From Nicotiana tabacum (Eukaryota > Streptophyta > Magnoliopsida > Solanales > Solanaceae): a stretch of 64,000 bases of DNA. Within the stretch, counting starts at the first letter, position 1; every line of letters starts with the position of its first letter. Under the pieces are notes generated by a model. That model was not told the origin of the DNA. It searched no databases and worked only from the letters and a program-made list of their open reading frames with translations. This document shows positions 33,477-44,649 of the stretch, one piece after another. The translations under genes and the position numbers were made by a program. Location of the stretch: positions 105,067,161 through 105,131,160 of the forward strand of contig NC_134087.1 in NCBI RefSeq assembly GCF_000715075.1, read 5' to 3'.

Positions 33477-36463
33477 CCCCCCATAATTATTAGTTCATGG
33501 AATATTAGAGGGCTTAGAAAGAACTCAAGGCTTTTCTCAAACTATTCATATGCTCCCAATGGGAGAATATGGATATTGTGGAAGGCTCAGCAAGTAGATG
33601 TTAGTATAATTCAAGTTGGAACTCAATTGGTGCACTGTGAAATTAAGCACATGAATTCAACTTTTAAGTGTTGGCTTACTTTTGTATATGGTTATAATAC
33701 TGTTACAGAGAGACAGGAAATATAAAGTCAACTTAGACAGATAAATAGCACTATGGTGGAGTCCTGGTTGATCCTAGGAGACTTCAATACTATGTTATCT
33801 GTTAATGACAAATTTAATGGTAATCCAGTACACCAGAGTGAAGTGGTTAATTTTTAAACTTGTGTTGAGGATACTGGTTTGGGATTGTTGAATAGATGTC
33901 AGTGGTCTTGGTGCAACAAAAAAGATGCTACTGATAGAATATACAGTAATGTTGATTGGGCATTGGGAAACTCTTACTGGTTCATGCAGTATGACTCTAT
34001 AGAGGCAATATATGATAACTATGGGGTCTCTGATCATTCACCCATAGTATTATGTACTGAGATAATTAGAAACTACTTACCAAAGCCGTTTAGGCTTCTT
34101 AATGTGCTTTTGCAGGAAGATGAATTCAACAAGCTAGTACAAGAGGTATGAGATCACAAAATAACTGGATACACTATGTATTCAGTTTGGCAAAAGATGC
34201 AGATACTGGGGAGCAGGGCAAAAGGAATGAATAGAGTCTATAATTCAGTAGACAAAAAGGCTGAAATGCTTAAAGATCAGCTACATGAAATTCAAAAGAG
34301 GATAGATAAAGATCTATTCAACAATACTTTGATTTTTTAGGAGAAAAAATTACTAATGCAAGTAGAAAAGTGGCAAGATATTCAAGAGAATGTCTACAGG
34401 CAGAAGTCTAGGGCAGTATGGATTGCAGTAGAAGACTCAAACACAAAGTTTTTTCATGGACATTTGAAGGCAAGGCAAGCGATAAACAGAATCTCTACTA
34501 TCTTTATTGAGCTTGACAAAACTAACTGATCCTTTATTAGTTGAGCAAGAGTTCACATCTTTCTTTGAAGGTCTTCTAGGAACAAGGACTTCTGAATTGC
34601 CCTGCCCTGATGTAAACATAGCTAGGAATGGTCCTTGCTTGAATAGAGAGTAGCAACTGAACATGATCAAGAGTATATATGATACTGAGATCCTACAAGG
34701 GCTTAAGGAATTACCAAGTGACATAGCACCTGATATTGATGGATTTCCAGTAGAATTCTTGAAGAAATATTGGAATATAGTTGGAGAAGAGGTAATAAAG
34801 GCAGTCAAGGAGTTCTTTGAATCATGGAAGCTATTGAAGTGTGTATGCAGTGCAACTATTGCATTAGTACCAAAAGTAGCTGCTCCTTCTTTTGTCAAAG
34901 AATTCCGGCCTATAGCATGCTATACCATTATCTATAAACTCATTGCAAGAATTTTCACTTCAAGACTAAAAACAGTGGTTGACTTCATTGTTGGACCAGC
35001 TCAGTCAGCAGTCATAGAAGGAAGAAGTATTCTAGACAATGTTATCATTGCTCATGAATTGGTGAAAGGGTATAGCAAAAAAGGGATTTCACCTAGATAC
35101 ATTATTAAAGTAGATATAAGAAAGGCCTATGATTCTGTTGAATGGTCATTCTTACAAATGGTACTATTGGAGTATGGAATACCTGCTAAGATGGTGCAGT
35201 GGATTATGGAATGTGTAACTAATGCAAACTATTCTATACTGATTAATGGTGGCCTCACAAAAAGATTTCAAGCAAAGAAGGGATTGAGATAGGGGATCCT
35301 ATGTCCCCATATTTATTTGTCCTAGTGATGGAGTATTTGAGCAGAACTTTGAAGACTCTCAAGGACATTCCTGATTTCAATTTCCATCCAAGATGTGCCA
35401 AAATGAATCTCACGTATATCTGTTTTGCAGATGATCTGATTATGTGTTGCAGGGCTGACAGGATATCTATCCAACTACTACTCGACAAGTTCAACCATTT
35501 CTCAAAGGCGACAGGACTCATGGCTAATTTAGATAAAAGCTCTATCTATGTAGCTAGAGTTACTTAGGGTTTCAAAGAAATGATATGCTCTGACTATCAA
35601 TTCAAGCTGGAATCCATGCCATTCAAGTACTTGGGAGTTCCTTTATCCTCAAGGAAGCTATCTATTCATCAATGTATGCCATTAGTGGAGAAGATTACAA
35701 ACAGAATAAAATGCTGGACATTAAAACTCCTATCATACAGTGGCAGACTACAACTTATAAGAAGTATTTATTTGAAATACAGACCTACTGGGGGCAGGTA
35801 TTTTTGATACCTAAGAAAATTATACAACTAGTAAACTCTGTCTGTAGAACTTTTCTGTGGACAGGAAGTTATAGTCCTTCAAAGAGAACTTTGATTTCCT
35901 GGGACAGAATATGCATGCATGTATCAGCTGGAGGTTTAAATGTTACAAACTTCGAATGGTGGAACAAAGCAGCACTGTGTAAGCTAATGTGGGCAGTACA
36001 TTCAAAGAAGGATGCTCACTGGATCAAATGGATACACTCAGTGTATATAAAGAAGAAAGATTTAAATATTATGCATACGCCTACCCAAGCTTGCTGGCTG
36101 GTAAGGAAGGTATTTAATGTTAGAGACTAGTAAATGAATATTGAATCCTTTGCAAATATTAACATGTTTTGCAGAAAGGGGCAGTTCAGTATACAGAAGA
36201 TGTACACTCTATCAAGAACTCAGTATCCAAAGGTTGGGTGGAAAGCTTTACTACTGGGTACAAGTATTCCTAGACATAATTTTATACTATGGCTAGCTCT
36301 AAATCACAGACTTACTACTGTGAATAGACTAGTAGCATGGGGCATACAGGTTGATCTTGGATATGTTTTATGTAAGAATGGAAAGAATGAAACTATGGCT
36401 CACTTGTACTTTGAATGTCAATACTCAAGGAGCATATGGAATACTCTGCTTAACTGGATATGA
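33477..36463 (+). pseudogene. L1 ORF2: endonuclease, RT and zf-RVT domain (broken)
   Basis: The AP-endonuclease starts at about 33484 with IIISSWNIRGL and continues with LGDFNTML and the SDHSPIV motif (about 34030), all hallmarks of L1 endonucleases. RT occupies 34663-35567: DIDGFPVEFLKKYW, FRPIACYTIIYKLIARI, the first Asp motif VDIRKAYDSVEW, a stop at 35290 next to the GLR.GDPMSPYLF motif, and the FADD active site at about 35428-35439. The C-terminal zf-RVT-like domain is at 36134-36463 (RHNFILWLALNHRLTT, HLYFEC). No RNase H follows. Stops near 33843, 34149 and 34340 break the frame. Confidence 0.85.
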
Positions 36464-36887
36464 GAGAAGCATCAGATTGGCTCATGGGAAGAGGAAGTTA
36501 TATGGCTGAGTGCAAGAACAAAAAATAGTCGAACTTATAGTAGTATTCTGGCATTTTTTGTTTGCAGTAGTAATATACCATATTTGGATATAAAGGAACA
36601 TGCGCAGATTCCAGGGGAAGGAGATTGATATGAAGAAGAAGATACGATACATTGTCCTTCAATTACATATCAAAGGGCAGCAGAAAACAAAATGGAAGAA
36701 GTACTTAGAAGAGTGAATAGTTTTTCTCTATGAAGTTTAGTGTAGTAGAGGAACTATTAAGTTTGTAAATGTCTGTTTTCTAGTTATTTTGATGTTATTT
36801 TGAGTCTAACTCTTTAGTCCAAAGGAGTTAGAGGTGCTGTAAATTTCATTACTGGTTAAATAAAATTTGATATTTGACCCAAAAAAA

Positions 36888-37436
36888 TAAATATATTCTC
36901 TTTTTTATTGCATGGCCGGTGTAAACTATCTAATATACATGTACTTGAAGTAAACTAATATTAGAACTATTTGAATGGCATTCCAATATAGATACGTTGA
37001 TGATCTTAAGATTATGTTAAGTTAACATAGTATAGATAAATATAATTTTTTTAGAGTTGGTTATATTACTATATAAACTAATTATAATTATAATTTAATT
37101 TATTTTTTAATATATAGGACTTTAAAATCTATTACCTTACGTAAATAATTTTATTTTATCTAAAACTAAATGTAACATTAAAAAATGTAATTTTAATTTT
37201 TTTTTTAATATTTAAGATTTTAAAATTAACTAAAGATTTGATTATTAGATTACTTTTCTAAAATTTAGGATTTCTTTTTGAACTTTTCTGATTTTTTCAA
37301 TTTATTTTAAACACGTAAGGAATGTTTATGCAAGTTTTAGATTTAGTTCTTTATCCTAAATGAAACAACCGAACCAATTTGACCTATGCACACCCCTAAT
37401 ACTAATATATATCTTTAATAAAGAAAATCAGAACAC
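36888..37436. other. AT-rich DNA between the two L1 elements
   Basis: No gene. Blocks such as TTTAAGATTTTAAAATTAACT resemble those in 20600-21600, so the first L1 probably inserted into one AT-rich Helitron-like stretch now split in two. Confidence 0.4.
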
Positions 37437-37734
37437 AATTTCTCTAGGGTTCTTTTTTGAGCAAATAGGAAATATATATATATATATATTAATAACTAAA
37501 GAGCGTTCAGTACATGATTATCATAAGATGTGTCACGAAGGACACATTGGTTCCCTAAGCTTGCCAAAAGCTGGCAAGCTTCAAAAGATAGTAATTTTTC
37601 ATCAGTAGTAAGTTCAAGTCTTTCCGTATCCACAAAACATATTACATCACTTGGAGGTCTAACAAAATTTTTTTTACTGCTCCCCTGATCATTACTTCTT
37701 CCAGCTGCTCCAAAAACTTGACTTACCATATTCA

Positions 37735-40700
37735 GGCACTTTTTACTAGTTGATGAGCTGTCCTATTCCCCTACCTGAAGGTGTACTGGAGGATAACCTT
37801 CTGCTGGTGCATTAAACACCTGCAATCATTCACAACCTTATTAAATAAATTACTACCTTCATGTATTGCCTGGATTACCTCTATGCAATTTGTCTCTATT
37901 TCAAGTGGGAATAGATTCCAATCCGTTGCTATTCCGAGACCTTCTCTTAGGGCTTTCAATTTTGCTGCTAGTGAACCATTTGCATGAGTTGATTTTGTAA
38001 AACCGACCATCCAATTACCATTGGCATTCCTGAAAACACCACCTAAGCCACACTTTGGTTATAGTTATTGAAATTGGCATCAACGTTTAGTTTAAACCAA
38101 CCCCTTGGAGGTTTATGGCAATTGATTTTAATGAGTAATTTCGGAGGATTTATAGAGTTTTCCGTGAGTAATTTGAATTCTATAGCCCTCTGCATAATAA
38201 GAGAATCATTGATAGGGTTGGTAGTGTTATTATGGTTATTATTATTTCTATTTATCCAAATGTGCCACATGATAAAGGAAAAATAAGAGTTCCAGTATAA
38301 GTATGTGTTATTAGGAGGATAGTTAAGGTCTCTTACTTGGATAAGCCAGTGGTTACTATTTAAACTATTATGGTTTTCCAATCGAAGGCAAGCCCAAATT
38401 TTTTTGATGGCTTTACATTTTAGGAAAATATGTTTTATGGATTCTTCATTAGGACATTTACAGTTGAGATAGTAAGGGTCAATGTTTAGCCCAATCTGTG
38501 AAAGGTATTTCCTGCAGGGTATTCAATCATGAAGACATTGCCATAAAAAATATTTTATTTTATTTTATTGGGACAGTCTAGTTTCCAAATCCAGTCAAAT
38601 TCTAAGTTAGTATTTTTTGGTGTTTCTAGAAGAGTATAGCAAGACCTAGTAGTGAACACACCCTTTTTAATGAGAGACCAAATAGGTAAATCATTAGAGG
38701 GGCCCTAGAGACGAATTTTTATCTTTGTGTTATTAGCTAATAGTCCCGGAGGAAGAGGAAAAGATAGGCCATCCAAGTTCCAATTGCAACCATCGAAGAT
38801 ATCTTTAATTTTTGTCATAGTATCCCTAGTGGAGGGTGGACCTATCACACTTTTTCTTAGGTTACCAAATTTAGAGATCCAATTTATTTCTCATATGTTA
38901 AAATTGGAGTGAAGGTGTGGGGACCATATTATACTCTTAGAGCAAATTTCCCAATCTTTGGAAATACTTTTCCAAACGAAGGAACATCTATTCATTATGG
39001 TACTAGTACAATAGTATGAAATGATAAGCTTGGCCCAAGGGATTGTGGAATTTGTAAGAAGTCTCCAACTTAGGCTAGCTAAGGTGCACAGATTTTTATT
39101 CAAAACATTATGGATACCTAAGCCACCATTAGGTTTAGGCTGGCAAAGGGTAGACCAGTTGACTAGGTAAATATTCCTTTTTTCTATTGAGCTACCCCAT
39201 ATAATGTCTCTTTGGAATTTGTCAATTTCTTTTAGAGTTTGCTGGGGAAGAAGGGTGTATTGCATGTAATGGTTGGGTATGGAATTTAGGCATGATGTTG
39301 CAAGGGTTGTTCTTCCTGCCAGATTAAAGAACTTCATTTTCCAGGAGGCAAGTTTGTTTCTCATCTTGTCGATTAGGAATTGATAGTCCCTAGTCCTTGG
39401 ACTATGGTTTATGATAGGAAAACCTAGGTAGGTGCCAAAATTTATACTTTTTTGATACCTAACATAGTGGTAATATCTCTAATGAGAGTATGATTACAAT
39501 TTTGGGAGAAGAGTATTTTTGATTTTGTAATATTGATACATTGACCTGATAAGGAAAAAAATTGGTCAAGGCCATATTTAATGGCTTGACATATTTATCA
39601 TTTGCTTTAGCCATTAGGGTAAGATCGTCTGTAAATAATAAATGAGAGATTTTTGGGCTACTATTTCCTAGGATATGGGATCCCAATTTTTAGTATTCAC
39701 TTGGTGCTCTGTGTATCTAGTGAGTATGTCCAAGCATAGATTAAAGATATAGGGAGAAATGGGGTCTCCTTGTCTTATTCCCCTACTTGACTCAAAATAA
39801 TTTGTGACGGATCTATTTACTAAAATTGCTATACTACTAATTGAGATGCAGCTCATAACAATTTAGAAAATTTGGGTGGGAATTTAAAGTAATCAAGAGT
39901 GTGATGAACAAAGGACCATTCTAAACGATCGAAGGCCTTTTCTAGATCAATTTTTAGAATCATGTGGCCCTGCTTTCCTTTTAATGTATTAAATTTAGAA
40001 ACCAGTTCCGGGATGATGATGGAATTATCAGACGCTCTTCTATTTTTCATAAAGCTACCCTGATACGGAATGATCAATTGATCGAGGAATGGTTTAAGAC
40101 GGGTTGCAAGGATCTTAGTAATTAGCTTGTATATAGTATTGCATAAACCAATAGGCCTGAAGTTTCTAATATTGTTGGCATTGTGGATTTTAGGAATAAG
40201 GCAGAGAAAGGTTTTGTTAATTTCAGAAGGGATTTTTTGGTTGTTGAAAATGTCATGACAAAGGTTACAAATTGATTGACCTATGTGATTCCAATATTTT
40301 TGGAAGAAAAAAGGATGTAGACCATCCGGACCAGGAGATTTAAAGGGTTTGAACGAAAAAATAACTCTTTTAATTTCAGAGTCTAGAAAGGTCGTATCTA
40401 GATTTCCTAGGTTGATTTTATTACAATTAAAATAATGATTTAGGGGGATAGCCCAGCTAGTTTGTGAGTGAGAAGTGGTAAAAGTAGAGGTAAAATAATT
40501 ATTAACATGATACATAATCAGATTACAATCATTAATCCAATTACCAACATCATCTTTGAAGAAATTAATTTTATTTTTTCTTTTCCTATTGGTAGCTGAG
40601 ACATGGAAGAATTTTGTATTTGTGTCTCATTCATTTAGCCACAAGACTCTGGACTTAGTTTTCAATAATCTTCCTCAATATTTAGAATGCCATTGTATTC

Positions 40701-41690
40701 ATTTTTAAGATCTAATTCTAAATTACGAAGGAAAGTACTGGTAGTGTAACTATTGGAAGTTTGGATACCTTGGAATATAGCTAGTAATTTCCTCTTCCTC
40801 CCCATAATATTACCAAAGGTGCTGTTTTTCCAGGGTTTTAATTTTTTCACAAAGTTAAGGTTGGCTTTAAAGTAGTAACTACCATACCAATTATTTTTTA
40901 ATATAGTCTGGAATTCTGGATGTTTACACCAAAAAGTCTCTAGTCTAAAAGGTATTTTATGAAGAGACCTATTTTTAGGAATAAATTATATAAGAATAGG
41001 GTTATGGTCAGAGTGGGTTCTAGGCAGGTGGATTATTGAGCTTTTAGGGAAGATCTCAATCTACTCCTCATTTTCAAAAACTTTATCTAATCTTTCCATT
41101 ATAAGACCTTTTTTATTATGCCTGTTGTTTGTCCAAGTGTATTTACTACCTTTAAATCCTAGATCGAGCAAGTTACACTTATTAATTTTTGACCATATGT
41201 ACCTAGGTCTACTATCCTTAATAGGTTTACCACCGATTTTTTCACTAGCGGCTAGAATATCATTAAAGTTATCTCCTACTAGCCAAGGCCCTTTATAAGA
41301 GTTGCTAATATTTTCTAGATGCTCCCACATTATATTTCTATCGTAGACACAAGTACTAGCATATATAGAAGTAAAAATCCAAGGTTTACGTATAGGAAGT
41401 ACCTCTATGGTTGCATGGATTTCCTGGTTCCTACGTACTACATTTTGAACATTGATTACTTCATCATTTCACATCATAACCATGCCTCCTAACTGACCCT
41501 CCGAAGGAACTTCAATCACCTCCGTGAACCCAAAGTCATTAAGCAAGGCTGCACGGTTACCCATTCTTGTTTCCAACAGTGTCACCATGTAGGGCCTATG
41601 AGTATCAATCATTTCACTAAAATTTCTCCTGAAATTTTCATTGTTCCCTCCCCTTATATTCCAAATTATAAAATTTGTAGGACGGTTCAT
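37735..41690 (-). pseudogene. L1 ORF2: endonuclease, RT and RNase H (broken)
   Basis: ORF2 opens at 41690 with MNRPTNFIIWNIRGG, its ATG overlapping the ORF1 stop. Endonuclease motifs continue at 41330-41061 (GPWLVGDNFNDIL, SKYTWTNN). RT lies at 40515-39459: SPGPDGLHPFFFQKYW, FRPIGLCNTIYKLI, the first Asp in KIDLEKAFDRLEW, RGIRQGDPISPYIF and a variant active site FTDD at about 39620-39631. The zf-RVT region follows around 38600-38400. RNase H begins at about 38110 (GWFKLNVDANF) and ends near 37745 with GNRTAHQLVK; the third acidic position reads Asn in ETNCIEVI where Asp is usual. Stops and frameshifts are frequent. Confidence 0.82.
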
Positions 41691-44190
41691 TGATAGATTA
41701 ACTTATGGATTTGCCCTCTCTCCATTTCTCCCTTACCCCCCAAAAGGACAGGGTTTCTTCTCATCGAAGGTACTAGTATCATCGTTTTGTTGCCCACTGT
41801 TGGATCGTGTGGTGGGCGAATGTCCATCGAGCACTTGTATAGGGCTAACGGGCAGCTGAGCACATGCCTCTTCTCATTCCTCTCCCTGAAGAGAAATTTT
41901 TTATTCCGTCTAGGTTTGAGAGTTCTCGGACTTGCCGTAAGTTTAGGTTTAGAGGGACATCGTCCTCCTCCATTTTTGCTTATATTGGACCGGGTATTGG
42001 GTCTGCCTGGTGATGTTGTGGAGATACTGGAGGGGGTACCAGTGGGTTTGGAATCTTCTGGTTCCCCTGGTTGATGTCCCAAGGAAGAAAGATGGGATTG
42101 AGATGGGTGTACATCTCTGAGGGGAAGAAGGGAAGGTCCAAGGGAGCATTTTAAGGATTTATGGGATTGAACTGGGTTGGCATGCTCCATTGCTCTCTTA
42201 TTACCTAAGCCATTTGAGGGTTTAATGATGGTGCCATTGGATGAATGATGTTTTTTTAGCCAAACTTGGTTTAGATAGTTGTTCATGGCTAACCTCATTC
42301 CTTCCGTTATGAGTTGTGCTAGATATTGGGTGTTGTGGAGGATTACTATTGCCTCTTGATCATTGATTAGGACCGTGAAGGATATTGCATGGCCTATGAC
42401 GCCTAGCTCCATCCAACTGGTAGGATAATAGTCTTGTATTTGAGGGGGTTGGGCATAAATTATCTGAGGGTATTCCTGAGGGTGAAGGGGTGGAATGTTT
42501 CCATGTTGAGAGGTCTGTGTTTGCGTAAAATTTGATTTAGACGGTTCCTCCTTCGTATGGATGATGGAATCCTTGGCATTTTGGATAGGACAAGGAGTAT
42601 TTAATGAACTAAGAGTAGGCGTGGGTATGATGTTAATGGGTGGAAGGGGCAGATTGGTGGAAGAATCAATGATTGAGCATTCTTGTTTTGTGTATTTTAG
42701 TTGCTCAATGTCTTTATATATAGGACTATTGATTGCTTCTTTTTTGTTTTCTAAGGGTGTGGCCATTTGGCTTCCCTTTTCTTCTTCCATTTCAATTTGT
42801 CCAACATGCGGTGGGATGGTGAATTTGTCAAATCTTAAGGAAGGATTTTGTTGAGATCCTTCGGATAACACTAGATTTTGGAAAGATTTTTGCTTTGGGG
42901 GAGAGGGGGTTTAGGGTAGTAGGGGTATGATTATTAGGAGGGTTAGTAGTGTCCATTAAGGTACTATTTTGCATGGCATTGTTTGATTCTAAAATGTTAT
43001 AATCATTTGATGCCACGTTGGAGTCACTCATACAAGTGTCATTTTCTCCAAAGGCCAAGTGATCACTTAATTGAATAACTTTATTATTACAAAGAAAATT
43101 AGTATTAGCCATAGTGGTTTTTGGAGAAACCGTTTGCTTATTGTCTAAGAAGTGGTTTTTGGCTAGACTAGTAATTTGATCTTTAGTAATGATTGGTTGA
43201 GTATTAGCTTTTGAGGGAAGATTAGAAGTGGGATGATCTTTAGATTTATATTGAAGCATTTAAGTATCCAAATACTTACCTGTATTAGCATTGAACAATT
43301 TAACCGATATACCTGGACCACTACTGCCTTTTGCTTGGGCTTGATAGGTTGAGATGGAATTTTTCTACCTTGATTTCTTCTCTTATTGAATGAAACAGTT
43401 ATCCATTTTACTTTAGTATCTCGCTTTATGTATCTATAGGTTGATGTTCTTGTCCTGCATGGTGAGGATCATTACTTTGTTTCTTGATATAGTCGCACTG
43501 TCTCATTATGTGACCAAATCGACCGCAATTTTTGCAAAAGAAATCTTTCCCTTCATAATGAATGTATTGCTTGTGGTGTACAACAAATAGGTAGGGTTGG
43601 ATTGGGATTTCTAGAGGAATTTCAACACAAATCCTTGCATATCGACCTCTTAGGGTTGTTGATGTGCATGTCTCTATTTTCAGTAGGCGTCATATTGCAT
43701 TTCTAATTTTTTCTAGGATTTTACCATCGTAAAATTCCGTTGGCAATTGAGGGAGCCTAATCCATACAACGGAGGTAGTTAATTTTTTATTTTTAGCCAC
43801 AAAGTTTGGTTTCAATCTGGAGATGGACAGAAAATGGCCATTTATGAACCATGGACTTTGATAGATAGCTTTGTCCATATTTTCCTTATTTTTGAATTTG
43901 ATGATATAATAGTCCTCTCCAAGATCAATTAGTGAGAAATCTTCCGTTAGATTCCATAGATCTTGAATTTTCCTCTTTAGATAATGATGTAGCATACGTT
44001 TTCCTACTAGTTTGATTATAATAGAATATTTCCATGGTTCATAGATACGTTGTCTATCTTTCATGGAGAGGGAATTTTTTTATAAAACCTCTTTTGCTAT
44101 CTTCTGGATCATGCACAAACTCCTTTTCTTCCATTAAGTTTGTTGTGTAGACCATATCTTCCTATTCTATCGTAGGAGCAAAATCCATTG
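41687..44190 (-). pseudogene. L1 ORF1: DUF4283 domain, zinc knuckle, long proline-rich C-terminus
   Basis: The start is near 44190 (MDFAPTIE) and a stop follows after eight codons. DUF4283 is at 44064-43690 (LWNLTEDFSLIDLGEDYYI, SVVWIRLPQLPTEFYD). An intact CCHC knuckle (CKNCGRFGHIMRQC) is at 43495-43536. The low-complexity region 43259-42828 and the 394-codon frame 42871-41687 are rich in Pro, Ser, Thr and Asn; the latter's stop overlaps the start of ORF2. A basic stretch (KPRRNKKFLFRERNEK) near its end may bind RNA. Confidence 0.75.
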
Positions 44191-44525
44191 GATTTGACTC
44201 CAACAATTTATCTTTGAAGGATGGAAAGTTTTCCAAAAAAATTTCTCTAGGGTTCACCAAAGCACTTCAATTTTAAATCTTTTTAGTTAAGTATATTTGT
44301 TCAATATATATAACTATTTCCTCTTTCGTATTCTTGTGTATGATGTGTAATTGAAGTTTTGAATAAACTATAATTGAGATTGAAAGCATATCATGTTTCT
44401 ATTTATGATTCCTTTTTAAGCATATTATATTCTCAATTCTTATAATATCAATATTTTGTTATACAATTTATAGTATAATACTTATGACTTTTCTTTAAAA
44501 AAAATTAACTTAGTGAGACAAGTCA

Positions 44526-44542
44526 TACGCGCAACGCGCGTA
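44526..44542. repeat. CG-rich hairpin resembling a Helitron 3' end
   Basis: TACGCGC-AAC-GCGCGTA is a perfect 7-bp stem with a 3-base loop in AT-rich surroundings. Helitrons carry such a hairpin about ten bases before CTRR, but here CCCAAAGG follows and no CTRR is seen. Confidence 0.3.
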
Positions 44543-44649
44543 CCCAAAGGCAAGAGTTTATTCATTTGGGCTGGGCCTATGATAAATGATGAAAAGTGCA
44601 TATTTTGAGTGTGTTTATGTATTATATTTTGTATGAGTGACGGGACTTC

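Larger units (their letters stand above)
21694..36887 (+). mobile_element. L1 LINE, interrupted by chromovirus A
   Basis: Plus-strand L1 in two parts, 21694-23033 and about 33389-36887, around the chromovirus 23034-33388. ORF1 lies left of the insertion; the end of ORF1 and all of ORF2 lie right of it. It ends with an AATAAAA signal at 36859-36865 and a run of seven As at 36881-36887. TAAATAT occurs after the tail and at 21623-21629, a weak candidate for the target duplication, which would put the 5' end near 21630. Confidence 0.8.
37453..44239 (-). mobile_element. L1 LINE with RNase H, full-length size, 16-bp target duplication
   Basis: Minus-strand L1 of 6.8 kb bounded by perfect 16-bp direct repeats AATTTCTCTAGGGTTC at 37437-37452 and 44240-44255. 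The 3' end (left) finishes in AAAAAAG next to the repeat. Gene order on the minus strand is ORF1 (about 44190-41687), then ORF2 with endonuclease, RT, zf-RVT and RNase H. It belongs to a different L1 lineage from the one at 21694-36887, which lacks RNase H. Confidence 0.9.

Noticed and set aside
41787..42074. Plus-strand frame of 95 codons
   Set aside because: Shadow of the minus-strand L1 ORF1 C-terminal region; no motif.
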